This document shows positions 44,063-53,423 of a stretch of 64,000 bases of DNA, piece by piece. Under the pieces are notes generated by a model, which ran no database searches, was not told the DNA's origin, and was given only the letters and a program-made list of their open reading frames with translations. The stretch lies in NCBI GenBank assembly GCA_021849075.1, contig JAJZTH010000005.1:62001-126000 (forward strand), written 5' to 3'. The position numbers were made by a program, and so were the translations under genes. The stretch is from Pseudomonadota bacterium. GTDB lineage: Bacteria; Pseudomonadota; Alphaproteobacteria; Sphingomonadales; Sphingomonadaceae. The first letter of the stretch is position 1; every line of letters begins with the position of its first letter.

Positions 44063-45196
44063 TCATTCCATCGGCGTCAGCTTCAGCATGCGGCCCTGCG
44101 ATCCGTTGCGGCCATCCTCCAGCAGCCACAATGCGCCGTCCGGTCCCTGTTCGACCTCGCGGATGCGCGCGCCCATGTCCCATTGGTCGGCCTTTTCCGC
44201 TTTCTCGCCGTCCAGCTTCACCCGCACCAGGCTCTGGCTGGAAAGCCCGCCGATGAACAGCGATCCCTGCCACATCGGGAAAGCCGTGCCGGTATAATAG
44301 AGCAGCCCGCCCGGCGAAATGACCGGGTTCCAGCTGACCTTGGGCGCTTCATAGCCATCGCCCGCCTTGTGGTCGGGAATGTCGCGGCCGTCATAATGGC
44401 TGCCGTTCGACGCATTGGGCCAGCCATAGTTGAGACCGGGCTTGATGAGGTTTACCTCGTCCCCGCCTTGCGGTCCCATTTCCTGCTCCCACAAACGGCC
44501 ATCCTTGTCGAAGGCCAGCCCCAACAGGTTGCGATGGCCATAGGACCAGATGGCGGGGTTGAAGCCCTTGGCGGCGAGCGGATTGCCCGCCGCCGGCGTG
44601 CCATCCAGGTTCAGGCGCAGCACCTTGCCCAAAGTCGCCTTCGGGTCTTGCGCCGGGTCGAATTTCTGCCGTTCGCCATTGGTGAAGAACAGATATTTGC
44701 CGTCGGGCGAGAAAGCGATGCGCCCGGAATAATGGCCGTTACCCTCGACATAGGGGCTGGCCCGGAAGATGACCTGCACGCCGTCCAGCTTGGTCGTCCC
44801 GTCGCTCGCCTGATTGAACGCCCCCTTGGCCAGCGCCACGCCCTTCAACCCGTCGCGTTCTTCGGAAAAGCTGAAATAGACCGCCTTGTCCTTGGCGAAG
44901 GTGGGTGAAAGCACCACGTCCATCAGCGCGCCTTGCCCGGCGCTGTCGGACTTGGGGATGCCCGCGACCGGGATCTTGGTGCCGTTTCCGGGATCGAACA
45001 GGATCATCTCGCCCGCCTTCTCCGTCACCAGCGCGCGGCCGTCGGGCAGGAATGTCATGGCCCAGGGCGAATCGAAATCGGCGATGATCGACGTCTTGAA
45101 CGGTTTCTCCTGCGTTGTGGGCGTCTGGCTGTTGGCGCCGTCGCCCGAACAGGCGATCAGGGCTAAGGGGAGGGTGAACATCATCGAATGACGCAT
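44063..45196 (-). CDS. PQQ-dependent sugar dehydrogenase family lipoprotein (YliI/soluble GDH-like)
   Basis: 377 residues. A probable lipobox, LALIACSG (Cys about residue 16), follows a hydrophobic start. The six-bladed propeller of the GSDH family is indicated by SPWAMTFLPDGRALVTEKAG, GHYSGRIAFSPDGKYLF, YGHRNLLGLAFD and EQEMGPQGGDEVNLI (Ca/PQQ site area). These aldose dehydrogenases oxidise sugars in the periplasm. Whether PQQ is bound is not shown. It is convergent with the TonB receptor; a sugar link is possible but unproven. Confidence 0.88.
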   Translation of the reverse strand: MRHSMMFTLPLALIACSGDGANSQTPTTQEKPFKTSIIADFDSPWAMTFLPDGRALVTEKAGEMILFDPGNGTKIPVAGIPKSDSAGQGALMDVVLSPTFAKDKAVYFSFSEERDGLKGVALAKGAFNQASDGTTKLDGVQVIFRASPYVEGNGHYSGRIAFSPDGKYLFFTNGERQKFDPAQDPKATLGKVLRLNLDGTPAAGNPLAAKGFNPAIWSYGHRNLLGLAFDKDGRLWEQEMGPQGGDEVNLIKPGLNYGWPNASNGSHYDGRDIPDHKAGDGYEAPKVSWNPVISPGGLLYYTGTAFPMWQGSLFIGGLSSQSLVRVKLDGEKAEKADQWDMGARIREVEQGPDGALWLLEDGRNGSQGRMLKLTPME

Positions 45197-45208
45197 TGTT
45201 TCTTGTCT

Positions 45209-45308
45209 CCGTTCGCCCTGAGCCTGTCGAAGGGCCGTACTTCTCTTCTTAAAAAGAATGTGAAGGGCTTCGACAAGCTCTCCTGAGCCTGTGAAAAGGG
45301 CCGAACGG
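45209..45308. repeat. Dispersed CCTGTCGAAGGGC-type palindromic element
   Basis: Outer ends CCGTTCGCCCTGAGCCTGTC (45209-45228) and, inverted, GGGCCGAACGG (45298-45308) enclose GGGCTTCGACAAGCTC and CTGAGCCTGTGAAAAGGGC. These are partly inverted, partly direct copies of a unit common in intergenic regions of many proteobacteria. It lies between the dehydrogenase gene and the rimP promoter. Confidence 0.7.
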
Positions 45309-45330
45309 AAATGAGTGATGATTAAATTTG

Positions 45331-45359
45331 TTGCAGATTTTTCGCAGCCCGCCTATATC
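45331..45359 (+). promoter_or_regulatory. Likely sigma-70 promoter of the rimP-nusA-infB operon
   Basis: TTGCAG (45331-45336), 17-base spacer and TATATC (45354-45359), with about 85 bases of leader before the rimP ATG. It follows the palindromic element at 45209-45308. Confidence 0.55.
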
Positions 45360-45449
45360 GGCAATGCTTCCTTACATCGTCAAACATGTCAGGGTCGCGG
45401 GCAACAGCTCGCGGCGCGGAAGTCCACATATCTGGTACATGGAGACTGC

Positions 45450-45974
45450 ATGGCGGACATCGCCGAACTGACCGCATTGATCGAACCCGAAGTGAAGGCT
45501 TTGGGCTTTGAACTCGTGCGTATCAAGCTGTTCGGGTCGGGCGATGAATATACGCTTCAGATCATGGCCGAAAATCCCAAGACCAAGCAGCTTGTGATCG
45601 AAGATTGCGCCACCATCTCGCGCCGCATTTCGGACGTGATGGACGAAGTCGACCCGATCGAGGAAGCCTATCGTCTGGAAGTGAGTTCGCCCGGTATCGA
45701 TCGGCCGCTGACCCGCCTGCACGATTTTCTCGAATGGGCCGGGCATGAGGCGAAGATCGCCGCGACCGAACTGGTCGAAGGGCGCAAGAGCTTTCGCGGC
45801 ATTCTGGACGGCGTCGATGGCGAAGATATTCTCTTCACCGACGCCAAGGCCGGGGCCGTTTCCATTCCGTTCGCTCTGGTCGGCGAAGCCAAGCTATTGC
45901 TGACCGATCGACTGATTTCTGCTACCATGCCGCTCTCTTCCGATGGGGCGGATGAATTTGAAACCGAAGAATAA
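45450..45974 (+). CDS. rimP: Ribosome maturation factor RimP
   Basis: Needed for 30S subunit maturation. 174 residues: MADIAELTALIEPEVKALGFELVRIKL at the N-terminus, then DCATISRRISDVMDEVDPIEEAYRLEVSSPGIDRPL, the hallmark block. The C-terminal SH3-like domain has a short acidic tail (GADEFETEE). TGGAG precedes the ATG by a few bases. First gene of the translation cluster; nusA follows after 14 bases. Confidence 0.95.
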   Translation: MADIAELTALIEPEVKALGFELVRIKLFGSGDEYTLQIMAENPKTKQLVIEDCATISRRISDVMDEVDPIEEAYRLEVSSPGIDRPLTRLHDFLEWAGHEAKIAATELVEGRKSFRGILDGVDGEDILFTDAKAGAVSIPFALVGEAKLLLTDRLISATMPLSSDGADEFETEE

Positions 45975-45988
45975 GGGTTCATAAAGTC

Positions 45989-47560
45989 ATGGCCAACGCC
46001 ATTTCCGCCAATCGGGCCGAACTGATCGCCATCGCCAATTCGGTGGCCAGCGAAAAGATGATCGACAAGGCCATCGTCATCGAGGCGATGGAAGACGCGA
46101 TTCAGCGCGCCGCGCGCGCCCGTTACGGCGCCGAAAACGACATTCGTGCGAAATTGGACCCGGACAGCGGCGACCTGCGCCTGTGGCGCGTGGTCGAAGT
46201 GGTCGACACGGTTGAGGATTATTTCAAGCAGGTCGACCTCAAGCAGGCCGCCAAGCTGAAGAAGGACGCCGTCGTCGGCGACTTCATCGTCGATCCGCTG
46301 CCCGCCATCGATCTGGGCCGCATCGATGCCCAGTCGGCCAAGCAGGTCATCTTCCAGAAGGTCCGCGACGCCGAGCGTGAGCGCCAGCATGAAGAATATA
46401 AGGACCGCGTGGGTGAAATCATCACCGGCGTCGTCAAGTCGGTCGAATTTGGTCATGTCGTCGTCAATCTGGGCCGCGCCGAAGGCGTGATCCGCCGCGA
46501 TCAGCAGATCCCGCGCGAAGTCGTCCGCGTCGGCGATCGCATCCGCTCGGTCGTGCTGAACGTGCGCCGCGAAAATCGCGGCCCGCAGATTTTCCTCAGC
46601 CGCGCGCACCCCGAATTCATGAAGAAGCTGTTCGCGCAGGAAGTCCCCGAAATCTATGATGGCGTCATCACCATCATGGCCGCCGCCCGCGATCCGGGTT
46701 CGCGCGCCAAGATCGGCGTCATCAGCCGTGACAGCAGCATCGACCCGGTCGGCGCCTGCGTCGGCATGAAGGGCAGCCGCGTTCAGGCCGTCGTGCAGGA
46801 AATGCAGGGCGAAAAGATCGACATCATCCCCTGGTCGGAAGATACGGCGACCTTCGTCGTCAACGCGCTTCAGCCTGCCCAGGTCGCCCGCGTCGTCATC
46901 GATGAAGAAGAAGAGCGCATCGAAGTCGTCGTTCCCGACGATCAGCTGTCGCTCGCCATCGGCCGTCGTGGCCAGAATGTCCGCCTCGCCAGCCAGCTGA
47001 CCGGCAAGGCGATCGACATCATGACCGAAGCCGACGCCAGCGAAAAGCGCCAGAAGGAATTCGTCGCCCGTTCCGAACTGTTCCAGAACGAACTGGATGT
47101 GGATGAAACGCTCTCGCAGCTGCTGGTGGCCGAAGGCTTTGGCGAACTGGAAGAAGTCGCCTATGTCAGCGTCGAGGAACTGGCCGCGATCGAGGGCTTC
47201 GACGAAGACCTCGCCGCCGAATTGCAGAGCCGCGCGCAGGAAGCGCTCGACCGTCGTGAACAGGCCGCGCGCGAAGAGCGTCAGGCGCTGGGCGTCGAGG
47301 ATGCTCTGGCCGACATGCCGCATCTGACCGAAGCGATGCTGGTCACGCTGGGCAAGGCGGGCGTCAAGACGCTCGACGATCTGGCCGACCTCGCCACCGA
47401 CGAACTGGTGCAGAAGAAGCGCATCGACCAGCGTCGCCGCAAGTCCGACAGCAGCAGCGACGACAAGGGCGGCATCCTGGCGGCCTATGGCCTGTCCGAC
47501 GAGCAGGGCAATGAGATCATCATGGCCGCCCGCGCCCACTGGTTCGAAGAGGAAGCATAA
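45989..47560 (+). CDS. nusA: Transcription termination/antitermination protein NusA
   Basis: 523 residues: N-terminal RNA-polymerase-binding domain (about 1-130), S1 domain (GEIITGVVKSVEFGHVVVNLG), KH1 and KH2 domains (SRDSSIDPVGACVGMKGSRV, LAIGRRGQNVRLA), and a C-terminal helix-hairpin-helix repeat region (about 360-520, EELAAIEGFDEDLAAEL and TLGKAGVKTLDDLADLA). NusA controls pausing, termination and rRNA antitermination. Second gene of the rimP-nusA-ylxR-infB cluster; its start is preceded by AGGGTT. Confidence 0.97.
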   Translation: MANAISANRAELIAIANSVASEKMIDKAIVIEAMEDAIQRAARARYGAENDIRAKLDPDSGDLRLWRVVEVVDTVEDYFKQVDLKQAAKLKKDAVVGDFIVDPLPAIDLGRIDAQSAKQVIFQKVRDAERERQHEEYKDRVGEIITGVVKSVEFGHVVVNLGRAEGVIRRDQQIPREVVRVGDRIRSVVLNVRRENRGPQIFLSRAHPEFMKKLFAQEVPEIYDGVITIMAAARDPGSRAKIGVISRDSSIDPVGACVGMKGSRVQAVVQEMQGEKIDIIPWSEDTATFVVNALQPAQVARVVIDEEEERIEVVVPDDQLSLAIGRRGQNVRLASQLTGKAIDIMTEADASEKRQKEFVARSELFQNELDVDETLSQLLVAEGFGELEEVAYVSVEELAAIEGFDEDLAAELQSRAQEALDRREQAAREERQALGVEDALADMPHLTEAMLVTLGKAGVKTLDDLADLATDELVQKKRIDQRRRKSDSSSDDKGGILAAYGLSDEQGNEIIMAARAHWFEEEA

Positions 47561-47758
47561 GTCTCCATGGCTGTTTTCGATATCCGTCCGGCTGCTCTTG
47601 GCTGGTCGCTCGTGGAGCGGCCGGGGCGGCGGACGGCTGTCGGTTTTGGCTCTCAACCAAGGGAGGACGCCAATGTTGCGGACACTCCCCGATGAGAGAA
47701 TAAAGCTTCTCGACAGCGTCGGTCTTGCCCTTTCATCCGTTTTGGCGGAGGGGCGCGC

Positions 47759-48421
47759 ATGACCGAACGCAAATGCATATTGACCGGCGACCGCGCCGAT
47801 CCCGAAACGCTGGTCCGTCTGGCCATTGGCCCGGAAGGACAGGTTCTCCCCGATATCCGCGCCAAGGCGCCGGGGCGGGGCGCCTGGATCGGCGTGTCGC
47901 GCGCCGAGCTTGAAGCGGCTCTGGCCAAGGGCAAGCTGCGCGGCGCGCTGGCGCGCTCCTTCAAGGACGGCGATCTTCAGATTCCCGATACCCTGCCGGC
48001 CCTGATCGAGGATGGGTTACGCAAGGCGCTGCTCGATCGGCTGGGGCTGGAGGCGAAGGCGTCCATGCTGCTGACCGGATCGGAAAAGATCGACGTCGCC
48101 TGTCGCAAGGGACAGGTGCAGTTGCTGCTACATGCTGCCGATGCGGCGGCGGACGGCAACCGTAAACTGGATCAGGCGCTGCGCGTCGGTAAGGAAGCGG
48201 AAGGCACGGATTTGGCAGGCATCACCTTGCCTGTGGACCGCGATGCCCTATCTATGGCAATGGGGCGCGACAATGTCGTCCATATCGCGGTGACCGACTC
48301 GCGGGCAGCTTCGCGCCTGCGCGCGGCCATAGGCCGCTTGGAAAGCTATCTGGGTTGCGCTAACGGAGCGTCCGTGCATGGGGAGCATGTCTCCGCTGAT
48401 GCGCCGGGCGTTCTGGAATGA
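47759..48421 (+). CDS. ylxR: YlxR (DUF448)-L7Ae-like RNA-binding protein
   Basis: 220 residues. The N-terminal DUF448/YlxR fold starts MTERKCILTGDRADPETLVR and includes GRGAWIGVS. The C-terminal half (about residues 85-205; LGLEAKASMLLTGSEKID, LPVDRDALSMAMGRDNVVH) resembles the L7Ae-like domain fused to YlxR in alphaproteobacteria. YlxR (RnpM) modulates RNase P in Bacillus; its role here is inferred. GGAGGGG lies upstream. The 198-base gap after nusA has no convincing gene. It sits in its usual place between nusA and infB. Confidence 0.92.
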   Translation: MTERKCILTGDRADPETLVRLAIGPEGQVLPDIRAKAPGRGAWIGVSRAELEAALAKGKLRGALARSFKDGDLQIPDTLPALIEDGLRKALLDRLGLEAKASMLLTGSEKIDVACRKGQVQLLLHAADAAADGNRKLDQALRVGKEAEGTDLAGITLPVDRDALSMAMGRDNVVHIAVTDSRAASRLRAAIGRLESYLGCANGASVHGEHVSADAPGVLE

Positions 48422-48523
48422 GCATATCGCTCTGACGGGCACGGGCCGGAATGGCATCGAAGAATATAGGGCGTCGGCGGGCCTATCCGGCCGAAGCGGA
48501 AGTGAAGGGTTAAGTTCGATCAT

Positions 48524-51151
48524 ATGAGTGACAGCAAGGAAGACAAGCCGGTTCTGGGTCGCAAGCCGCTGGGCATCAAGCGGACCGTTGAATCCGGCCA
48601 GGTGCAGCAGCAGTTCAGCCATGGCCGCAAGAATACGGTCGTGGTTGAGGTGAAGCGGCGCCGCGTCCTGGGCAAGCCCGGTGAGACGACCGGTGGCGCT
48701 CCTGCGGCTGCGCCCCAGGTAGAGCCTGCGCCCGCCGCACCCGCGCCCGCAGCGCCCCGTCCGGCCGCGCCCGCGCCGCAACAGCCGCAGGCCCGCGCGC
48801 CGCAGCCCGCCCCGGTGCGGCACACGCCGCCGCAAAGCCTGATGTCGCGTCAGGAATTGCAGGCCAAGTTGCTGCGCGAAGCGGAAGAAGCCCGCATGAA
48901 CGCGCTGGAGGATGCCCGTCGTCGTGAAGACGCCGCGCGCCTTGCCGCCAGCGAAGAAGAAAAGCGTCGCGCCGAAGAGAATCGCCAGGCCGCCGAAAAT
49001 GCCGAGGCGCAAGCCGCGCGTCAGGCTGAAGAAGCCGCAAAGGCCGCCGAGGAAGCTGCAAAGGCGCCTGCGCCTGCGCCGGTGGAAGAGGCTGCGCCCG
49101 TCGCCGCCGCACCGGTTGAGGCTGCCGCCCCTGTCGAGGCGAAGCCCGCGACCACGGCGTCCACCATGCCGCCGCCGCGCCGCTTCACCCCGGTTGCGCC
49201 GATCAAGCGCCCCGAACCGGCCAAGCCCGATCGCGCCAAGAAGGGCGAGGATAATCGTCGCCAGGCTGGCAAGCTGACCGTGACCAAGGCTCTGGCCGAT
49301 GATGACAGCGCCCGCGCCCGTTCGCTCGCCGCGCTGAAGCGTGCGCGTGAAAAGGAACGCCGCGCCCATTATTCGGGCGGTTCCAAGACCCGCGAAAAGC
49401 AGTCGCGCGATGTGATCGTGCCCGAAAGCATCACCGTTCAGGAACTTGCCAACCGTATGGCCGAAAAGGGCGCGGATCTGGTCAAGTCGCTGTTCAAGAT
49501 GGGCACGGCCGTTACGCTCAACCAGTCGATCGATCAGGATACGGCGGAACTGCTGGTGGAAGAATTTGGCCACCGCATCCAGCGCGTGTCCGATGCCGAC
49601 GTCGAAATCGGCATGGAAGGCGAGATCGACGCATTCGAAACGCTCAAGCCCCGCGCCCCGGTCGTCACCATCATGGGCCATGTCGACCATGGCAAGACCT
49701 CGCTGCTCGACGCGCTGCGCGGGACCGATGTGGTTGCCGGCGAAAGCGGCGGCATCACCCAGCATATCGGCGCCTATCAGGTGAAGACCAAGGGCGGTGA
49801 CGTCATCACCTTCCTCGATACGCCGGGCCATGAAGCTTTCTCGGAAATGCGCGCCCGCGGCGCCAACGTCACCGACATCGTCATCCTGGTGGTGGCGGCC
49901 GACGACGGTCTGATGCCGCAGACGGTGGAAGCCATCAACCACACCAAGGCCGCTGGCGTGCCGATGATCGTTGCGATCAACAAGTGCGACAAGCCCGAAG
50001 CCAATCCCCAGAAGGTGCGTGAGCGCCTGCTGAGCGAAGAGGTCGTGGTCGAGGATATGGGCGGCGACGTTCAGGACGTGGAAGTGTCGGCGCTCAAGAA
50101 GACCGGCCTTGACGAACTGATCGAGAAGATCCTGCTCCAGGCCGAAGTCATGGAACTGACCGCCAATCCCGATCGCGCCGCCGAAGGCAATGTGATCGAG
50201 GCGCAGCTGGACAAGGGTCGTGGCGCCGTCGCCACCGTGCTGGTCCGCAAGGGCACGCTCAAGATTGGCGACACCTTCGTCATCGGGTCGGAAAGCGGCA
50301 AGGTCCGCGCGATGATCAATGACAAGGGGCAGCAGGTGAAGCTTGCCGGTCCCTCTACCCCGGTCGAGGTGCTGGGCCTGTCGGGCGTGCCGATGGCGGG
50401 TGATCAGCTCACCGTCGTCGAAAACGAAGCTCGCGCTCGCGAAGTCGCCGCCTATCGTCAGGAACTGGCGACCCGCAAGCGCACCACGGCTGCGCCCACC
50501 AGCTTCGAGAATATGTTCTCGGCGCTCAGCACCAAGGTCATCGAATATCCGGTGGTGGTGAAGGGCGATGTGCAGGGTTCGGTCGAAGCGATCGTGTCCT
50601 CGCTCAACAAGATCTCGACCGACGAGATCAAGGTGCGCATCCTGCATTCGGGTGTCGGCGCGATCACCGAAAGCGACGTTACGCTGGCCGCCGCCAGCCG
50701 CGCGCCGCTGATCGGCTTCAATGTCCGTCCCAACGCCAAGGCGCGTCAACTGGCGGAGCGCGAGAAGATTTCGCTGCGCTATTATGATGTGATCTACGAC
50801 CTTCTTGAAGAAGTGCGTGGCGAAATGGCGGGTCAGCTGGCGCCCGAGCGCATCGAAACGATCGTGGGTCGTGCCGAAGTGCTTCAGGTGTTCCCGGCCG
50901 GCAAGAAGGACAAGGCGGCTGGTCTGCTCGTCCTCGACGGCATCATCCGCAAGGGTCTGGCCGCGCGCCTTACCCGCGACGATGTCATCGTGTCGCGCAC
51001 CAACATCGCCTCGCTGCGCCGCTTCAAGGACGATGTGTCCGAAGTGCGCGCCGGTATGGAATGCGGTGCGGTCCTTCAGGACACCAACGACATCAAGGCT
51101 GGCGACACGCTCGAACTGTTCGAAGTCGAGGAGCGCGCCCGCACGCTGTAA
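48524..51151 (+). CDS. infB: Translation initiation factor IF-2
   Basis: 875 residues. The N-terminal extension (about 60-275) is Ala/Pro- and Glu/Arg-rich with a coiled-coil ([20 protein letters not shown]). The GTPase domain has G1 [15 protein letters not shown]2 [11 protein letters not shown]3 DTPGHEAF, G4 NKCDKP and G5 SALKKTG. Domains II-IV follow, with conserved [13 protein letters not shown] and [14 protein letters not shown]-2 places initiator tRNA on the 30S subunit. It is followed by a terminator-like hairpin, unlike the usual infB-rbfA contiguity. Confidence 0.98.
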   Translation: MSDSKEDKPVLGRKPLGIKRTVESGQVQQQFSHGRKNTVVVEVKRRRVLGKPGETTGGAPAAAPQVEPAPAAPAPAAPRPAAPAPQQPQARAPQPAPVRHTPPQSLMSRQELQAKLLREAEEARMNALEDARRREDAARLAASEEEKRRAEENRQAAENAEAQAARQAEEAAKAAEEAAKAPAPAPVEEAAPVAAAPVEAAAPVEAKPATTASTMPPPRRFTPVAPIKRPEPAKPDRAKKGEDNRRQAGKLTVTKALADDDSARARSLAALKRAREKERRAHYSGGSKTREKQSRDVIVPESITVQELANRMAEKGADLVKSLFKMGTAVTLNQSIDQDTAELLVEEFGHRIQRVSDADVEIGMEGEIDAFETLKPRAPVVTIMGHVDHGKTSLLDALRGTDVVAGESGGITQHIGAYQVKTKGGDVITFLDTPGHEAFSEMRARGANVTDIVILVVAADDGLMPQTVEAINHTKAAGVPMIVAINKCDKPEANPQKVRERLLSEEVVVEDMGGDVQDVEVSALKKTGLDELIEKILLQAEVMELTANPDRAAEGNVIEAQLDKGRGAVATVLVRKGTLKIGDTFVIGSESGKVRAMINDKGQQVKLAGPSTPVEVLGLSGVPMAGDQLTVVENEARAREVAAYRQELATRKRTTAAPTSFENMFSALSTKVIEYPVVVKGDVQGSVEAIVSSLNKISTDEIKVRILHSGVGAITESDVTLAAASRAPLIGFNVRPNAKARQLAEREKISLRYYDVIYDLLEEVRGEMAGQLAPERIETIVGRAEVLQVFPAGKKDKAAGLLVLDGIIRKGLAARLTRDDVIVSRTNIASLRRFKDDVSEVRAGMECGAVLQDTNDIKAGDTLELFEVEERARTL

Positions 51152-51160
51152 ATTTGTAAC

Positions 51161-51212
51161 GGCCGGTCAGAGAAATGTAGCTGTCAGTTATATTTCTTGA
51201 CCGGCCTTTGCT
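51161..51212 (+). terminator. Long terminator-like hairpin after infB
   Basis: Arms GGCCGGTCA(G)AGAAAT (51161-51176) and ATTTCTTGACCGGCC (51192-51206), with one bulge and a 15-base loop, followed by TTTGCTGT. It separates infB from the inserted toxin gene. The right arm contains the -35 box of the putative toxin promoter. Confidence 0.7.
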
Positions 51213-51223
51213 GTCTATATAGT
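51197..51223 (+). promoter_or_regulatory. Putative promoter of the toxin-antitoxin pair
   Basis: TTGACC (51197-51202), 15-base spacer, TATAGT (51218-51223). Transcription would start close to the GTG at 51232, giving a very short or absent leader. Confidence 0.4.
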
Positions 51224-51231
51224 TTGCGCAT

Positions 51232-51483
51232 GTGGATATTCGCTTCTCGAAAACGGCGATGAAAGCGCTGCTGCGATCGAATAAGCGGACGCTTATCCGC
51301 CAGAAAATCGATGAACTGGCGCATGATCCGCTGTCATTGGACGCGAATGTCAAGCGGTTGCAGGGGCGACCCGAATCTCGATTGCGGGTTCAGGACTGGC
51401 GCGTGATTTTCCGCTTCGAGCAGAATATCCTCTGGATAGACGATATAGCGCCGCGCGGATCGGCATATGAGGTGAACCCATGA
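51232..51483 (+). CDS. RelE/ParE-superfamily toxin (HigB-like)
   Basis: 83 residues from a GTG start. The small RelE fold is indicated by MDIRFSKTAMKALLRSN, HDPLSLDANVKRLQGRPESRLRVQDWRVIFRF and the terminal WIDDIAPRGSAYE. RVQDWRVIFRF corresponds to the RelE RvGdyRvif core. Such toxins usually cleave mRNA on the ribosome or inhibit gyrase. It overlaps the next gene as ATGA; toxin-first order is typical of HigBA-like pairs. Base composition is less GC-rich than in infB, suggesting transfer. Confidence 0.85.
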   Translation: MDIRFSKTAMKALLRSNKRTLIRQKIDELAHDPLSLDANVKRLQGRPESRLRVQDWRVIFRFEQNILWIDDIAPRGSAYEVNP

Positions 51484-51863
51484 CCGTTCAGATTGTCGAG
51501 ATCGCCGGGCAAAAAATCGCCATGCTGCCGATCGAGGATTATCAGCGACTGGTCGACATAGCGGAGGATAAGGCCGATGCCGCTGCTGCTGCGGACGCTG
51601 AAACCCGCCGTAATGAGGGCGAGGACTATGTCCCCTCTGAAGTGGTTGACCAAATTTGTTCTGGCGTGAACCCGGTTCGGGTATGGCGCAAATATCGGAA
51701 TTTGAAACAGAAAGATCTGGGGCAAATGGTCGGTTGTAGTGCAGCGCATATCAGCCAGATCGAAAATGAAGAAAGGCAGGCCAGCGCTGTTCTTTGGCGC
51801 AAGTTGGCGGATGCCCTGAATGTTTCCGTGGATGATTTGATGCCGGTGAGTGATGATGACTAA
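51480..51863 (+). CDS. Xre-family helix-turn-helix antitoxin
   Basis: 127 residues. The N-terminus (about 1-55: [28 protein letters not shown]) resembles an antitoxin dimerisation or toxin-binding segment. Residues about 65-120 form an HTH_3 domain ([36 protein letters not shown]). Such proteins neutralise the toxin and repress their own promoter. It overlaps the toxin gene by four bases and the rbfA start by eight bases, so rbfA translation may be coupled to it. Confidence 0.88.
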   Translation: MTVQIVEIAGQKIAMLPIEDYQRLVDIAEDKADAAAAADAETRRNEGEDYVPSEVVDQICSGVNPVRVWRKYRNLKQKDLGQMVGCSAAHISQIENEERQASAVLWRKLADALNVSVDDLMPVSDDD

Positions 51864-52254
51864 CCAACCCGAAGGCCCCTCCGTCCGCCTGCTGCGCGTG
51901 GGCGAACAGGTGCGCCATGTCCTGTCGGACATTCTCCAGCGCGGCGATGTGCATGACGATGTGCTGGCAAAGCATGTCGTCAGCGTCACCGAAGTGCGCA
52001 TGTCGCCCGACCTGCGCCACGCCACCGTCTTCATCAAGTCGCTGCTGGGACAGGGTGAGGAGGCGGTGCTGAAGGCGCTGCGCACCAATACCGCCTATCT
52101 TCAGCGCGAAGTCGCGCACCGCATTCGCCTCAAATATGCGGCGAAGCTCAAATTCCTGGCCGATGAAAGCTTCGACGAAGGCAGCCACATCGACAAGCTG
52201 CTGCGCGATCCCAAGGTTGCCCGCGACCTCACTCAGGATGAGGGCGAAGATTGA
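51856..52254 (+). CDS. rbfA: 30S ribosome-binding factor RbfA
   Basis: 132 residues with the KH-like RbfA fold: [37 protein letters not shown] and [27 protein letters not shown]. Helps late 30S assembly. In-frame ATGs at 51853 and 51856; GGTGAG spacing favours 51856. Unusually, its start is buried in the antitoxin gene rather than following infB. An AbrB-like gene follows. Confidence 0.96.
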   Translation: MTNQPEGPSVRLLRVGEQVRHVLSDILQRGDVHDDVLAKHVVSVTEVRMSPDLRHATVFIKSLLGQGEEAVLKALRTNTAYLQREVAHRIRLKYAAKLKFLADESFDEGSHIDKLLRDPKVARDLTQDEGED

Positions 52255-52289
52255 TTGCTGACACCATGCTTCTATCCCATAGTTGCGGG

Positions 52290-52469
52290 ATGAAGATGGT
52301 CGTGAATCGCGATAATCGGGTGACAGTGCCGGCCGCGCTGCGGCGGGCGCTGGATTTGCGGCCAGGCGATGAAATGGAATTTGTCCTGTGTGACGGAAAT
52401 CTTCTCATCCGTCCGACCAGGCAGGGAGTGGTGAAGGATCGTCCTGCCGAAACGGGTTCACAGGCTTAG
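52290..52469 (+). CDS. Orphan AbrB/MazE-type DNA-binding protein
   Basis: 59 residues from the ATG at 52290. The frame is open from a TTG at 52251 overlapping the rbfA stop, and an ATG at 52266 is another possible start. The swapped-hairpin AbrB core is clear: MKMVVNRDNRVTVPAALRRA, LDLRPGDEMEFVLCDGNLLIRP. Such proteins are antitoxins or transition-state regulators. No toxin gene follows; the next gene is an alpha/beta hydrolase. It lies just after rbfA and may be a remnant of a second toxin-antitoxin pair. Confidence 0.75.
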   Translation: MKMVVNRDNRVTVPAALRRALDLRPGDEMEFVLCDGNLLIRPTRQGVVKDRPAETGSQA

Positions 52470-52507
52470 CATCGTCGTTCCATCAGACTGATCGAAGGGG
52501 CTATGGG

Positions 52508-53413
52508 GTGCGGAAATCATTGATTTTGTCTGTGTGCATGATGCTGGCTGGAATGACAGCCGCGCCCGCCCTCGCCAAAGACCCCGCCATCCATCCCGCC
52601 GTCATTGTCGATCCCAGGCCCGACGCGGCTTATGCCGCCGGCATGAGCGCCTTTGTCATCCCGGTCGAGGATGGGGCGATGAATGCGGTGATGTACACCG
52701 CCGCAGGCTCCGGCACCCACCCGACGCTGCTGCTGCTCCACGGCTTCCCCGGCAATGAGCAGAATCTGGATCTCGCGCAGGCCGCCCGTCGCGCTGGCTG
52801 GAACGTCCTGACCCTCCATTATCGCGGTTCCTGGGGCAGCCCCGGCATCTTCTCCTTCGGCCATGCGTCGCAGGACGCATTCGCCGCGCTGCAATTCCTT
52901 CAGCAGCCCTCGGCCGTCGCGAAATATCGCATCGACACCAGCGCGATCGTGGTGGCCGGGCACAGCATGGGCGGCTTCATGGCCGCCGATGCCGCCGCCG
53001 CCGAACCGCGCGTCGCCGGCCTGTTCCTGATCGACCCCTGGGACCCGGCGCAGACCGTCGCGGCACTCGCCACGCCGGAAGGCGAAGCGGGCTGGAAAGC
53101 CGAAGTAGCCGGCGATCTGCCGCCGCTCAACGGCGCGACCTATGAAAGCCTGACCGGCGAGATCAAGGCGGACGGCGCAAAGTTCGACCTTGGCCGCCGC
53201 CTCGCCGGCTATGGCCGCCGCCCGCTGACGATGATCGGTGCGGAACGGGGCATCGGCGCCATGGCCCGCAAAGCCGCCGCCGATGCGCAGGGCGCCAATC
53301 CGGGCACCCGGCTGATGGTCTGGCCGACTGACCACAGTTTCTCCGACAGCCGCATTGCGCTTGCCGATGCGCTGGTCCGTTTCCTCGCTGGCGTCGCGCC
53401 GACAATGCGCTAA
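52508..53413 (+). CDS. Exported alpha/beta hydrolase, substrate unknown
   Basis: 301 residues from a GTG preceded by AAGGGG. Signal peptide [20 protein letters not shown] ends near ALA. The alpha/beta fold has oxyanion-loop [13 protein letters not shown], nucleophile elbow [12 protein letters not shown] (about residues 154-165) and catalytic His in PTDHSFSDS near the C-terminus. The substrate is not predictable. It sits within the disrupted rbfA-truB interval, followed by tdk. Confidence 0.85.
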   Translation: MRKSLILSVCMMLAGMTAAPALAKDPAIHPAVIVDPRPDAAYAAGMSAFVIPVEDGAMNAVMYTAAGSGTHPTLLLLHGFPGNEQNLDLAQAARRAGWNVLTLHYRGSWGSPGIFSFGHASQDAFAALQFLQQPSAVAKYRIDTSAIVVAGHSMGGFMAADAAAAEPRVAGLFLIDPWDPAQTVAALATPEGEAGWKAEVAGDLPPLNGATYESLTGEIKADGAKFDLGRRLAGYGRRPLTMIGAERGIGAMARKAAADAQGANPGTRLMVWPTDHSFSDSRIALADALVRFLAGVAPTMR

Positions 53414-53423
53414 TCGCCGGAAT

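Noticed and set aside
41436..44273. A 945-codon minus-strand frame opposite the TonB-dependent receptor
   Set aside because: No motif and antisense to a complete receptor with signal peptide and C-terminal Phe.
47567..47695. Possible 42-residue gene between nusA and ylxR, starting MAVFDIRPAALGWS
   Set aside because: No convincing ribosome binding site and no family resemblance; too short to support from sequence alone. A second 30-codon frame (47672-47762) overlapping ylxR is equally weak.
48248..50749. An 833-codon minus-strand frame opposite infB
   Set aside because: Mirror of the Ala/Glu/Arg-rich IF-2 N-terminus; no recognisable domain.
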